NCBI RefSeq assembly: GCF_001510655.1
Contig: NZ_LMVC01000001.1
Location: 702,576 to 766,575 of the forward strand
Direction of reading: 5' to 3'
DNA from: Fictibacillus sp. FJAT-27399
Lineage (GTDB): Bacteria; Bacillota; Bacilli; Bacillales; Fictibacillaceae
Length of the DNA stretch: 64,000 nucleotides
Positions 8,081-17,192 of the stretch are shown here, piece by piece (the stretch's first letter is position 1; every line of letters starts with the position of its first letter). The translations under genes were made by a program, and so were the position numbers. The notes beneath the pieces were generated by a model. It ran no database searches. It was not told where the DNA came from and saw only the letters and a program-made list of their open reading frames with translations.

Positions 8081-8500
8081 TTATTTACTGAGTCTACTAC
8101 TGCTGCTGCTGCTTTCGCAACATTCGTCTCCAGAAAAGCCGGACCAACAAGAACAGCCAATAATGATCAATAAAATAAACAGCACAATAATCAATGTATA
8201 GCCGTGCCTTCCTCCGCCGAATCCATAACCTGTTCCGTAGTCGTATCCAGTTCCATACCCATACCCGCATCCATAACCTGTTCCGTAGTCGTGTCCAGTT
8301 CCATACCCATACCCGCATCCATATCCGTAGCCGTGATGTCCGTGGTGATGGTGATCATAGATCGCCTTGCCGGGTACAACCGGCACGTTGAGCGGCAGGT
8401 TGACCGGAGCGTTTACCGGTGCATTCATAGGAATATTTAAAGGGGTGTTTACTGGTTTATTAACAGGTGCCATGGGTACATTAATTTTTTTATTTTCCAT
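8081..8500 (-). CDS. YjcZ-like membrane-tail protein with PxN and Gly/Tyr/His repeats
   Basis: 139 aa starting at ATG 8500 (GGAGGGA upstream). Order: a run of about eight P-x-N triplets (PVNKPVNTPLNIPMNAPVNA), DHHHHGHHGYGYG, two 16-residue Gly/Tyr/Asp/Cys repeats, then a single hydrophobic helix (GYTLIIVLFILLIIIGCSC), then a Cys/Ser-rich tail. The helix resembles the YjcZ/YrvB-type small sporulation proteins (FALIVVLFILLIIVG-like). I infer a spore or coat-associated, membrane-anchored protein. The N-terminal repeats are unlike the usual 30-50-aa family members. Confidence 0.7.
   Translation of the reverse strand: MENKKINVPMAPVNKPVNTPLNIPMNAPVNAPVNLPLNVPVVPGKAIYDHHHHGHHGYGYGCGYGYGTGHDYGTGYGCGYGYGTGYDYGTGYGFGGGRHGYTLIIVLFILLIIIGCSCWSGFSGDECCESSSSSSRLSK
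8222..8317 (-). repeat. Two tandem 48-bp repeats inside the YjcZ-like gene
   Basis: Copies at 8222-8269 and 8270-8317 differ at about one base. A third, diverged partial copy begins at 8318. Each encodes a 16-residue Gly/Tyr/Cys/Asp unit. Copy number may vary between strains. Confidence 0.9.
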
Positions 8501-8600
8501 TATTGTCCCTCCGTCGTTAAATAATATTAGGTATATATCTCCATACAGCCTATGTACGTTCGCCCTGCTCGGTAACGGACAAATGCGGATTTTTTGAAAA

Positions 8601-8625
8601 TAAAAAAGCATTCCGGATGGAACGC
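8601..8625 (-). terminator. Terminator of plsY (minus strand)
   Basis: Read on the minus strand, AGCGTTCC/GGAATGCT hairpin then a T run, directly after the plsY stop. Confidence 0.75.
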
Positions 8626-8628
8626 TCA

Positions 8629-9207
8629 TTATAGCCATTTAATTTTAGGTTCGGTTTTTGCGATAATTCTGCCGATATTCGCTCGATGCCGATAGAGCAA
8701 AAAGAGCAAGAATGCAGACATAACGGTTATTAATAAAATATCGTGGACAACGATTCCATATAATACTGCGGCCATGCAAGCAACCAATGAAGATAAAGAA
8801 ACATATTTCGTAAGGTAGAGTACCATAAAGAAGACGGCAATAAGAAGTAAGAACATTAACGGTGCATAGAATAACAAGATTCCCGCAGAAGTGGCCACTG
8901 CTTTTCCGCCTTTGAATCTTGCGAAAAGAGGGTAGCAATGTCCAATAACAGCCGGTATTCCAGCTAACAGGACATGCAAATCCGTATTCAGCAGCAACGG
9001 AAGGGAGGCTGCAAGTGTCCCTTTAAGAATGTCTGAAATCGTTACGATGAAACCCGCTTTTTTTCCAAGGATACGGAAGGTGTTGGTACCTCCCAAATTT
9101 CCGCTGCCATGCTCGCGGATATCAATTCCATACTTCCATTTGCCTACGATGAGCGCAAAAGGAACGGAACCAATGATATAAGATAAGACCAAAATTAAAA
9201 GTATCAA
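8629..9207 (-). CDS. plsY: Glycerol-3-phosphate acyltransferase PlsY
   Basis: 192 aa, five or so membrane helices. It transfers acyl from acyl-phosphate to glycerol-3-phosphate, making lysophosphatidate at the membrane. Conserved blocks: [43 protein letters not shown], and the C-terminal [21 protein letters not shown]. The start is placed at TTG 9207 (AAGGTGA upstream), which aligns with the family N-terminus; GTG 9216 is an alternative and the open frame extends to 9357 without a ribosome site. Confidence 0.92.
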   Translation of the reverse strand: MILLILVLSYIIGSVPFALIVGKWKYGIDIREHGSGNLGGTNTFRILGKKAGFIVTISDILKGTLAASLPLLLNTDLHVLLAGIPAVIGHCYPLFARFKGGKAVATSAGILLFYAPLMFLLLIAVFFMVLYLTKYVSLSSLVACMAAVLYGIVVHDILLITVMSAFLLFLLYRHRANIGRIIAKTEPKIKWL

Positions 9208-9360
9208 ATGATTCACCTTCTGCCTGTCTTTTCTTCTTATTATATATGCAATCGCTTCCAGGTAACAGATGTTTTTTAGATTGAAATGCTGTAGTGTCTG
9301 TTTTGGTCTGGCAAGCACTGAAGCTGGAACGGGAAAAGCCGAACCTAAAAAACACATGCT

Positions 9361-11535
9361 TTAATGAGCATGGTTCTTCGCTATATTTTTCCTTCGAAAG
9401 GGCAGCCACCAGTTCCATCTGCCCATCAGTCTCATTAATGAGGGGACGAGGATCATTCTGACTAGTGTGGCATCAATAAGGATGGCGAGTGCGATGGCGA
9501 TACCAATTTGTTTTACAGGCATAACATCTGTAAATACGAACGATCCCGTAATGACAATCATGATGGCTGCCGCGGATGTAATGATTTTGGAGGTTGACGT
9601 TAAACCTTCCAATGTCGCTTTATCATTATCACCGGTTTCCTGATAGACCTCCTGAATCCTGGAAATCAGGAAAACCTCATAATCCATACTGAGACCAAAC
9701 ACAATACCAAACGTAAAGACTGGGATCATCAAACCTATACTGACAGGATCCATTAAGTAACCACACTGAAAAATCCACACGAGAATTCCGAATGTCGCAG
9801 AAAGGCTAATAACATTCATTAAAATGGCTTTTAAAGGGATAAATAGCGATCGAAAGGCGATTAGAAGAACAACAAAAGTCGATAAAAGGACAATGGATAG
9901 ACCGTCTGGTGTTTTATTAATGATTTCATCAAAAATCTCCTGATTAAACTTTGTGGGTCCGCCGAGGATCAGCTCTAATCCATTCTCTTTGCCCTCCCAT
10001 TTTTTCACCCATTTTTTTGCCTTTTCTGAAGTGACATCAATTGAAAGATAAACTCTGATCACTGTCTTATCGTTTTTTACATAGCGATCTAAAACAGGCT
10101 TCAGTTTTTCACTGCCTTGTTTAGTTTTGCTGGTTGCAAGAATTTCAGCCGGTGTCAGGCTTCCTGTGTAGGAAAACAGGGAGTCAACATGTTCTACTGC
10201 TTTTTCCTTTTCAAGCCGCTTAACGAGCTTTTCGGTGTTCAATAATTGGCGGTCGGTCAATACCTTTCCGCCGGCATCAGCAACAATGGTTACAGGATAT
10301 AATTCTTTCTTGCCAAACGTGTCTTCAAATCGCTCAAACATAATTCTTGATTCATAATGAGGCGGAAGAGACTCGGCTTCAGGGATAGAAAGCTTTAAAT
10401 CATGGACAGGGATTAGGGCCAACATTAAGATCGCTACTGAAAATATAAGCATGATTGCAGGTCTTTTCATCACGAATGAAGCAAATTTTCTCCATCCTGA
10501 ACGGCCGTTTTTTCGCCTCAGCAGCATAAAAGAATTAATTCGTTTACCGAGTACTGCCAAAACAGCAGGAAGAAATGTGAGTGCGTTAATAACAGAAATA
10601 ATGACGACGACCATTCCGCCGAGTGCAACGGATCTGAAGATATCAATCTGAATCAGCAGCATCCCTGAAAGACCCAGAAACACACAAAATCCTGAAAAAG
10701 CAATCGATCTTCCTGCAGTAAGTACCGAGATGACAACTGCGTCCTCAATACTCTGACGTTCAAGTTCTTCTCTAAACCGATTAACGAGCAGGAGTGCGAA
10801 ATCAATACCTAGGGCGAGCCCGATCATTGGCACTACATTAAGGATGAATATGGTTAAGCTGAACTCCTGGCCAATCAGAAAAAGAATCCCCATAGCACAG
10901 ATCACACTGACCAAGCCGATGATTATGGGCAACCCGGCTGCGATTAATCCCCCGAACGCCAGCAGCAATATGATCAGTGCTGCAGGAAGGCCGATCGCTT
11001 CCGCTCGGGCGAGATCCTTCTGGCTGGCGGTATTCATATCTTCTGCAATCACTGGTCCGCCTGTAATCCCAATCTGCATATCCTTTGTACTTTTCGTCTT
11101 TTTCCGAATCTGCTTGATTGAATCCTTTAATTCATCAAAGCTTTTATCAAAATTCACGGTAGCGTATGCTGTTTTCCCTTTAATCATTTTTGGTGACCCA
11201 TAGGGGGACGTTACACTTACTGCGTGATCAACAGACTGCAATTTTCTCAGAGCCTCATCTACCGTCTTCTTGTATACTGGATCATCAGGTGAGAGATTAC
11301 TTGATTTAAACAGAATCATTACAGACGATTTTGGCTGGTTAAAGTCCTTCTGCATTATATTTTCAACTTTCTTGAATGAACCTTCCATCTCAAAGCCGCT
11401 GCCGCTTAATGAATCCGGAAGTTTAATGGCCAGCATGCTGAATGCTGCTGTCGCTAAAACCCAAAATACGATAATGAGCTTGCGGTATTTAAAAGCCCCT
11501 TTTCCAATCATTTGAAAGATGCCCTTGTCTCTCAT
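9361..11535 (-). CDS. MMPL/RND family membrane transporter
   Basis: 724 aa with the MMPL layout: one N-terminal helix, a large extracellular loop, five helices, a second such set, and a cytosolic tail (RRKNIAKNHAH). Motifs include GLALGIDFALLLVNRFREEL (first half) and GLSMDYEVFLISRI (second half), with the membrane Asp-Tyr proton-relay region. Likely exports lipids or hydrophobic compounds; the substrate is unknown. AGGAGGAA precedes ATG 11535. Divergent from the methyltransferase gene. Confidence 0.88.
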   Translation of the reverse strand: MRDKGIFQMIGKGAFKYRKLIIVFWVLATAAFSMLAIKLPDSLSGSGFEMEGSFKKVENIMQKDFNQPKSSVMILFKSSNLSPDDPVYKKTVDEALRKLQSVDHAVSVTSPYGSPKMIKGKTAYATVNFDKSFDELKDSIKQIRKKTKSTKDMQIGITGGPVIAEDMNTASQKDLARAEAIGLPAALIILLLAFGGLIAAGLPIIIGLVSVICAMGILFLIGQEFSLTIFILNVVPMIGLALGIDFALLLVNRFREELERQSIEDAVVISVLTAGRSIAFSGFCVFLGLSGMLLIQIDIFRSVALGGMVVVIISVINALTFLPAVLAVLGKRINSFMLLRRKNGRSGWRKFASFVMKRPAIMLIFSVAILMLALIPVHDLKLSIPEAESLPPHYESRIMFERFEDTFGKKELYPVTIVADAGGKVLTDRQLLNTEKLVKRLEKEKAVEHVDSLFSYTGSLTPAEILATSKTKQGSEKLKPVLDRYVKNDKTVIRVYLSIDVTSEKAKKWVKKWEGKENGLELILGGPTKFNQEIFDEIINKTPDGLSIVLLSTFVVLLIAFRSLFIPLKAILMNVISLSATFGILVWIFQCGYLMDPVSIGLMIPVFTFGIVFGLSMDYEVFLISRIQEVYQETGDNDKATLEGLTSTSKIITSAAAIMIVITGSFVFTDVMPVKQIGIAIALAILIDATLVRMILVPSLMRLMGRWNWWLPFRRKNIAKNHAH

Positions 11536-11642
11536 TTTCTTCCTCCTATTAAGTGATACAACGATGGCTGAATATTGCCCTTTACCGGTAAATGTGATAT
11601 AGATGAAAAGATTAAATAAACAAGGTAACAGGTGACGTGGAT

Positions 11643-12419
11643 ATGATTGTGACTACAGCAGGAAAATTTGATGATAAACTGATAGAAAAGGCAGAAAAAA
11701 TAAATCGAATGGTACATGGCAGGCTGGTTTCCAGAAAAAATCAATCCATATCTTCCTTACATACCCAATTTAATGACCATATATTAATGGTTGGCAAAGA
11801 AAAATTAACACTTCATCCACTGGGACAATCAGAACCGCTTTTTTTTCATCCGAATTCCTCCATGTTTAGAGTGAAACAAATACTCCGCGGTGAAACGGAT
11901 CCCTTACTTTCAGCAGCAAGGCTTGAAAAGGGAATGACCATGTTGGACTGTACAGCTGGACTGGCTTCTGACGCCATTGTTTGCAGTCTGGCTGTCGGAA
12001 ACAGCGGTAAGGTGGTTGGCATCGAAAAAAACCGCTATATCGCTTTTTTGGTAGAAAGCGGACTTGTCACGTGGGATAGCGGTATTAAAGAGATGGATGA
12101 TGCGATGCGACGAATCGCCATTTTGAACGAAGACCACTTTTCCTATTTGAAAACCCTTCCTGATGATTCGTTCGATGTGGTTTATTTTGATCCGATGTTT
12201 GAGGAATCCATTGACTCGCCAGGGCTCAAAGGCTTAAAGGGTATGGCTGCCTATGTGCCTATAACAGAAGAAACGATAAATGAGGCCGAACGTGTGGCAA
12301 GGCGAAGGGTCGTTTTAAAGGACCATTTTAAGAGTACCAGGTTTTCGCAGTTTGGATTTACGGTTATTAAAAGGCCATCTTCTAAATTTCATTATGCGGT
12401 TATCGAATTAACTAATTAA
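11643..12419 (+). CDS. Class I SAM-dependent methyltransferase (RsmJ/YpiP-like)
   Basis: 258 aa. The Rossmann methyltransferase core shows motif I as MTMLDCTAGLASDAIV, motif II GIEKN, and a catalytic-type motif VVYFDPMFEES, similar to the DPMFP motif of RsmJ-like rRNA methyltransferases. I infer nucleic-acid methylation, target unknown; B. subtilis YpiP is a probable relative. ATG 11643 is preferred over GTG 11637 on the spacing from AGGTGA. Confidence 0.75.
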   Translation: MIVTTAGKFDDKLIEKAEKINRMVHGRLVSRKNQSISSLHTQFNDHILMVGKEKLTLHPLGQSEPLFFHPNSSMFRVKQILRGETDPLLSAARLEKGMTMLDCTAGLASDAIVCSLAVGNSGKVVGIEKNRYIAFLVESGLVTWDSGIKEMDDAMRRIAILNEDHFSYLKTLPDDSFDVVYFDPMFEESIDSPGLKGLKGMAAYVPITEETINEAERVARRRVVLKDHFKSTRFSQFGFTVIKRPSSKFHYAVIELTN

Positions 12420-12429
12420 GGAGTTTCAA

Positions 12430-12714
12430 ATGATAACAGGATTGCTTTTACTGCTTTTAGCAGGGGCTGGGATTGCAGGTTTCATTAAAAAACATATTTT
12501 CAGAATAAAAGACCCTGACCTCGAAGATTACATGGATCAATTAAAAGCTCAGACTTGGTATCAGGAATTAGCTGAGGATCCCCGGTCCTGTGGATTGATT
12601 GCTTCATTTGAGCAGAACGGCCCTCTTAAAGATGTTTATTATGTTCAGCAGCTTCTGACAAATGATGGATCCAAAGAAGGGTTCATCCGCTATATTCGTG
12701 AAAAAACCCAGTAA
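12430..12714 (+). CDS. Small membrane-anchored protein of unknown function
   Basis: 94 aa. An N-terminal hydrophobic helix (about residues 2-18) and a short basic stretch are followed by a soluble acidic domain (DPDLEDYMDQLKAQTWYQEL...). AAGGAG precedes the ATG. It begins 10 nt after the methyltransferase gene, so it is in the same operon. Not recognised as a known family. Confidence 0.7.
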   Translation: MITGLLLLLLAGAGIAGFIKKHIFRIKDPDLEDYMDQLKAQTWYQELAEDPRSCGLIASFEQNGPLKDVYYVQQLLTNDGSKEGFIRYIREKTQ

Positions 12715-12742
12715 ACAGCTCTTCTGCTTACTGGGCCTTTTT
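12706..12742. terminator. Bidirectional terminator
   Basis: CCCAGTAA-CAG/CTG-TTACTGGG stem with T-rich runs on both strands, between convergent genes ending at 12714 and 12764. Confidence 0.85.
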
Positions 12743-12763
12743 GTGTCTTTTGCACTTATCTTA

Positions 12764-13039
12764 TTAACGGGACAGAACGTCTGTATTCATTGCCCATTCA
12801 TTAATTACAAAATCCCTTGCACCTGAGGATACATAAGGATCCTGCTTTGCTAGAGCAGCAGCTTCCTCAAGATCTTTCGCTTTATAAATAACAAGGCCCC
12901 CAGTGCCGTCAGTAAATCTTCCATATGTAAAGATATTTCCCTGACCAACAAGACCTTCAAGATATTTCAAATGATCCTCTCGGTAAACGCGGCTCTTTTC
13001 TTCATCCAGTATCGGTAGACGTACAGCATAATAGTTCAT
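12764..13039 (-). CDS. YciI family protein
   Basis: 91 aa of the ferredoxin-like YciI family, with R-x(n)-H-x3-L (VYREDHLKYLEGL), GRFTDGTGGLVIY and AAALAKQDPYV blocks that carry the conserved His and Asp. The biochemical role of the family is unsettled. AGGAGG precedes the ATG. Confidence 0.85.
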   Translation of the reverse strand: MNYYAVRLPILDEEKSRVYREDHLKYLEGLVGQGNIFTYGRFTDGTGGLVIYKAKDLEEAAALAKQDPYVSSGARDFVINEWAMNTDVLSR

Positions 13040-13191
13040 GTTCGACCTCCTAAAATTCTTAATCTCTTTTATTATGTAAGGAATTCCTCAAAAAGAAAAG
13101 TCATTCACACTGCAAAATTTCAAGAAAGATTTTTCGTTTCCTCCATATGGTTAATTTATATAGCTGATTTTTAGGACATTGGAGGAGATGT

Positions 13192-14013
13192 ATGGGTAAA
13201 CACGTAACGTATCCGACCTGGAATTCACTGTACAAAAAATTTGAGAAGAGAGAAGCAGTTGGAGTGGAACCGACCGCAGGCAATTGGCCGACCTATTTCC
13301 TAAGAAGAAACAGAAGGGGAGAGTTTACGGATTTTAAAGGAGAAGTTATTGAATGGGAGATCAAAAACCCATCGGAAGTTGATTTTACAGGCAAAGAGTT
13401 AACAATCGTTAGATCAACATTAAATAAACTGACTGCCAAGCAAAAAAAAATAGCGAAATATTATGCAGGGCTGCCGACATCCAACTGGTCAATGGTGGCA
13501 GGAAAACTGATCAGCGCTTATCAGCTTTCGCCCCCTCTTGCAGCACGTTTGCTGTCTGCGTTGCAGCTGGGTATTTCTGATACGTTGTGCGTCGTCTGGC
13601 ATTACAAATATCTCTGGGATGTCGCAAGGCCAATACAGCTTGATCCTTCTCTGAAAACCGTCATATGTACTCCGCGCTTCCCTTCGTATGTCTCTGGGCA
13701 TGCAGCAGTAGCTGGTTGCGCAAACACAATTCTTTCTCATTTTTTTCCTCACGAAGCAGAGAAATTGCATGGTATAGCTGAAGAAGATGCGGCTTCCCGA
13801 TTATTTGCAGGAGTGCATTTTCATGCCGATAATGAAGAGGGGGTTAAACTGGGTACTCAAATTGGTGAATTTGTGGTCTCCTCCTTGAACTATCAAAAAA
13901 TCACGGTTGAAGTTCAGAAGAGCAACAAGCATGCGAATCTATCCACTCATTATGCCAGTCCGCTGGACGATTGCCAGCACTGTGAATCCGTTTGGGATCG
14001 CCATATTAAATAA
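13192..14013 (+). CDS. Vanadium-haloperoxidase-like / PAP2 family protein
   Basis: 273 aa. The three PAP2/vanadate-binding motifs are seen: K-x6-RP region (YKYLWDVARP), PSYVSGH (about residue 166) and RLFAGVHFHAD. No signal peptide and no membrane helices, unlike membrane PAP2 lipid phosphatases, so a soluble cytosolic vanadium-dependent haloperoxidase or acid phosphatase is likely. The C-terminus has a Cys/His cluster (DDCQHCESVW). GGAGGAG precedes ATG 13192. Confidence 0.8.
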   Translation: MGKHVTYPTWNSLYKKFEKREAVGVEPTAGNWPTYFLRRNRRGEFTDFKGEVIEWEIKNPSEVDFTGKELTIVRSTLNKLTAKQKKIAKYYAGLPTSNWSMVAGKLISAYQLSPPLAARLLSALQLGISDTLCVVWHYKYLWDVARPIQLDPSLKTVICTPRFPSYVSGHAAVAGCANTILSHFFPHEAEKLHGIAEEDAASRLFAGVHFHADNEEGVKLGTQIGEFVVSSLNYQKITVEVQKSNKHANLSTHYASPLDDCQHCESVWDRHIK

Positions 14014-14037
14014 ACTCCCGATGCCGGGAGTTTTTTA
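14012..14037 (+). terminator. Rho-independent terminator
   Basis: AACTCCCG/CGGGAGTT hairpin plus six T residues. Confidence 0.9.
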
Positions 14038-14099
14038 TTTAATTGTCAGATAACTATGTTACTATAGATAAAAAGAAAATTTGGAGGTGAAGGCTGGCC

Positions 14100-15140
14100 A
14101 TGATTGATTTAAGAAGCGATACGGTAACGAAACCGACCGAAGAAATGCGCAGGGCCATGTATGAAGCAGAAGTAGGGGATGATGTATACAGTGAAGACCC
14201 TTCCATTAATGCGTTAGAAGAAGCAGCTGCAGAAATCCTTGGAAAAGAAAATGCGCTCTTTGTTACGAGCGGGACCCAGGGGAATCAAGTAGCAATTCTG
14301 ACCCATTCTGTTTCAGGCAGTGAGGTTATCATGGAAGCAGATTCTCACATTTTTATGTATGAAGCGGCGGCTGCTTCCGCCTTTGCGGGGATTCAGCCAC
14401 GTCCGCTAATGGGGATAAGGGGATCGATACAGCCTGAGGACTTATTACAGGCGATCAGAAGCGAAGATATTCATCATCCTGAGACTAGCCTTGTTTGTCT
14501 GGAGAATACACACAATCGAGCTGGAGGGGCAGTTATTTCAGCAGAAGACATGGCAGCAATCTATAAAATATGCAGGACCAATAAGATTCCTGTACATCTT
14601 GATGGGGCCAGGCTTTTTAATGCAGCTGCCGCATGCAATTTATCCGTAAAGAAACTTTCATCACATTGTGATACTGTACAAATCTGTTTATCGAAGGGAC
14701 TGGGTGCTCCGGCAGGTTCTATCCTGGCTGGCTCTGCTTCATTTATTCATAAAGCAAGAAAATGGAGAAAACGGCTTGGAGGCGGACTGAGGCAAGGGGG
14801 AGTCCTTGCGGCTCCAGGAATGATCGCTCTAAAGAAGATGACTCGCCGTCTTCATGATGATCACGTAAAGGCGACAAAGCTGGCGCAAAGCCTGGCGGAG
14901 CAGCCAGCACTTTTTGTGGAGAACGGGGTCGATACGAACATAGTGCTCGTTAATATTGGACAAACTGGGTTTTCTACCAGCCATTTTTTACAGTTATTGA
15001 AAGAAGAAGGAGTCCTGGCTGTGGCTTTTGGACCACAAACCATACGTTTTACAACACATTATGAAATATCCATCAAAGATATCGAACAGGCTGTCGAAAA
15101 GATCTCAAAAATCGTATCAGCAAAAGTTATCCTTCACTAA
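14100..15140 (+). CDS. ltaE: Low-specificity threonine aldolase / beta-eliminating lyase
   Basis: 346 aa, fold-type I PLP enzyme splitting threonine or allo-threonine to glycine and acetaldehyde. MIDLRSDTVTKPT is the standard N-terminus, the PLP-stacking region is EADSHIFMYEAAAASAF, the Asp-x-Ala-Arg block is HLDGARLFNAA, and the Schiff-base Lys is Lys199 in CLSKGLGAP. Full length. GGAGGTGA lies 12-13 nt upstream, a longer than usual spacing. Confidence 0.88.
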   Translation: MIDLRSDTVTKPTEEMRRAMYEAEVGDDVYSEDPSINALEEAAAEILGKENALFVTSGTQGNQVAILTHSVSGSEVIMEADSHIFMYEAAAASAFAGIQPRPLMGIRGSIQPEDLLQAIRSEDIHHPETSLVCLENTHNRAGGAVISAEDMAAIYKICRTNKIPVHLDGARLFNAAAACNLSVKKLSSHCDTVQICLSKGLGAPAGSILAGSASFIHKARKWRKRLGGGLRQGGVLAAPGMIALKKMTRRLHDDHVKATKLAQSLAEQPALFVENGVDTNIVLVNIGQTGFSTSHFLQLLKEEGVLAVAFGPQTIRFTTHYEISIKDIEQAVEKISKIVSAKVILH

Positions 15141-15150
15141 CGGTCAAAAC

Positions 15151-15193
15151 AAAAAAACCAATCCCGATTTAACAAAGGGTTTGGTTTTTTTTT
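15151..15193. terminator. Bidirectional terminator
   Basis: AAACCAA-CCC/GGG-TTGGTTT stem with T runs, between ltaE and the convergent amidase. Confidence 0.75.
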
Positions 15194-15195
15194 GA

Positions 15196-16662
15196 TTAGA
15201 GTTTTGGGGTGACTCTGTGCTTTGTTGCTTGTTCAAAAGAGTAGGCAAACCCGATTAACTCTGGTTCTTTAAAGGCTGAAGAGGTAAAGACAATACCGAT
15301 CGGCCTGCCGTTTTCATCATAGCCTGCAGGCACACTGATCGATGGGTATCCTGCTTTAGCCGAAAAACCGTATCCTGTATCTCCAGGGTAAAGCAGGGCA
15401 TCCAGCTGGAATTCCTTTATCACTTTATCAATCCCCAGCTCTCTGGATTTTCGAAGATCATTCATCCGGTTTTCCAAATATTCAAATTCAGTGAGTGTAC
15501 CCGATGTTTTTTCACTTTCCTCCAAAAGAACTTGTCCATGGCGCAAACATTTTGCTGCATTAGCGTTATTAAAGGCAATGATATCTTTTAAAGAAGTGAT
15601 GGAATCAAGCCGCGTGTGCTGCTGTAAATAATGGTTGATTCCTGATTTAAACTCATACAGAAGTACATTATAGTCCCATTCCACATGCTCTAAAGGGGTG
15701 GCAGAGTCGATGATTACGATTTCGCACCCTTGCTGTTTGATGACCTCGATTGAATCATCGAAACGCTCCTTTTCAGAAGAAGAGAGTTCTTTTGTGCAAA
15801 AATGGTAAGAAACACCGATCCTTGCACCATTAAGCGCTGTTTTCTTCAAATGTTTAGTATAATCCGTTTCAAATGCGTGAATAGATTTGTGTGTTGCTGG
15901 ATCCCTGTTATCCACTCCCGTCATGCCACCGAGCAGTATTGCCGCATCGGTAACCGTTCTGGCCATCGGACCGGCCGTATCCTGGCTAGACGAGATGGGA
16001 ATAATGCCGAAACGCGAAAGTAATCCTGTAGTAGGTTTAATGCCAACGATGCTATTTGCCGAAGCGGGGCAAAGGATAGATCCGGAAGTTTCTGTTCCGA
16101 TTGCAGCTGCTGCAAAATTGGCAGCCACAGCAGCTCCAGAGCCTGAGCTTGAACCACTGACATCAAACGATTCTGGGCCATATGGATTTAGAACCTGTCC
16201 ACCACGGGAACTGAAGCCGTTTGGCATGTTTTCTGTCATGAAGTTGGCCCACTCGGTCATGTTCGTTTTTCCAAGTATGATTGCACCAGCCTCCCTAAGT
16301 TTAACTGCTATGAAAGCATCCTCGTCAGCATAGGAATCAGCAAGGGCTAGTGAACCGGCACTGGTATGAATCGCATCACCTGTGTTGATGTTGTCCTTTA
16401 GCAGAACAGGTATACCATGGAGAGGACCGCGTTTTCCTTTTTGCAGTCTTTCGGCATCCAGCGATTCTGCGATATGAAGAGCATCGGGATTGACCTCGAT
16501 CACGGCATTAATATTAGATCCTCGGTGATTGTGAAGGGATATTTGTTTAAGGTAAAGACATACAAGCTGCACAGATGTTAGTTCTTGGCGATCAATAGCA
16601 TTCTGAATGTCAGCAATCGTTGTTTCTTCAAGAACAAATGTTGAATGATTGACCATGGTCAT
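15196..16662 (-). CDS. Amidase signature family enzyme
   Basis: 488 aa. Ser-cisSer-Lys machinery is visible: Lys89 (PVLLKDNI), the Ser-rich loop GSSSGSG (170-176, cis-Ser about 173) and nucleophile Ser195 in TETSGSILCPA. Not a GatA: no gatC/gatB neighbours and a different N-terminus. No signal peptide. The substrate is unknown. The start ATG lacks a strong ribosome site; a second ATG lies two codons in. It follows the disrupted gene at 16680-17073 on the same strand. Confidence 0.85.
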   Translation of the reverse strand: MTMVNHSTFVLEETTIADIQNAIDRQELTSVQLVCLYLKQISLHNHRGSNINAVIEVNPDALHIAESLDAERLQKGKRGPLHGIPVLLKDNINTGDAIHTSAGSLALADSYADEDAFIAVKLREAGAIILGKTNMTEWANFMTENMPNGFSSRGGQVLNPYGPESFDVSGSSSGSGAAVAANFAAAAIGTETSGSILCPASANSIVGIKPTTGLLSRFGIIPISSSQDTAGPMARTVTDAAILLGGMTGVDNRDPATHKSIHAFETDYTKHLKKTALNGARIGVSYHFCTKELSSSEKERFDDSIEVIKQQGCEIVIIDSATPLEHVEWDYNVLLYEFKSGINHYLQQHTRLDSITSLKDIIAFNNANAAKCLRHGQVLLEESEKTSGTLTEFEYLENRMNDLRKSRELGIDKVIKEFQLDALLYPGDTGYGFSAKAGYPSISVPAGYDENGRPIGIVFTSSAFKEPELIGFAYSFEQATKHRVTPKL

Positions 16663-16679
16663 CAGGAAACCCCGCTTTC

Positions 16680-17073
16680 TTATTCGTTAATTGTGATCGT
16701 TATAGGAAACCATTCTCCGACAATTCCTTGCCCATGCAGCGAAGTGCTGCCTTCAGGCGACAAATCTTTTTCCGCCATGAGCCCCAGTGCAACAGTAAAG
16801 CTGTTGAATTTAAGCGGTGGTCAAAGGATTAGCATGGACATACAAGTGATCATACCTCACAATGACAACAGCTTCAGGCTCTCTAAACTCATGGAAGCCT
16901 CCATCTGGCAGAGGAAATCCTCCCGTACGCCAGGATTGATCATTCGATAATATGGATTGAAAGTTTCCTAATATCTTTTTCTGTTGATCTTTAACAGAAA
17001 ATTTGATTTGTCCATCATCGCAACTCCCATTTTTTGATAATTCAATTAAAGCAAAAAAGGAGCAGGTTAGCAA
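16680..17073 (-). pseudogene. Frameshifted gene of unknown function
   Basis: Two minus-strand frames read like one protein. The first (TTG 17073 to TAA 16810) contains KFSVKDQQKKILGN, GGFPLPDGGFHEF and VIVRYDHLYVHANPL. The second continues at once as PLKFNSFTVALGLMAEKD, then SPEGS...GQGIVGEWFPITI, to the stop at 16680-16682. Residue composition is protein-like in both parts and the switch is not in a homopolymer. Not recognised; no convincing start codon or ribosome site. It lies upstream of and parallel to the amidase. The rest of the intergenic space to 17193 is AT-rich promoter-like DNA. Confidence 0.45.
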
Positions 17074-17192
17074 ACCGAAGTCTAGTAATTGAGATTGGTA
17101 GATAAACTAGTTTTATTTTTCAGGACAAGTATATTTCCGAAAATATTGAATAATAATGGTAAAAAGAACGCGAAGGGGAAGGTGAGCGTATT

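Noticed and set aside
8194-8440. Plus-strand frames over the Gly/Tyr repeat gene
   Set aside because: Mirror products of the 48-bp repeats; no ribosome site, whereas the minus frame has GGAGGGA and a YjcZ-like helix.
15887-16333. 148-aa plus-strand frame inside the amidase
   Set aside because: Antisense shadow: the minus-strand frame holds all amidase motifs (Lys89, cis-Ser, Ser195).
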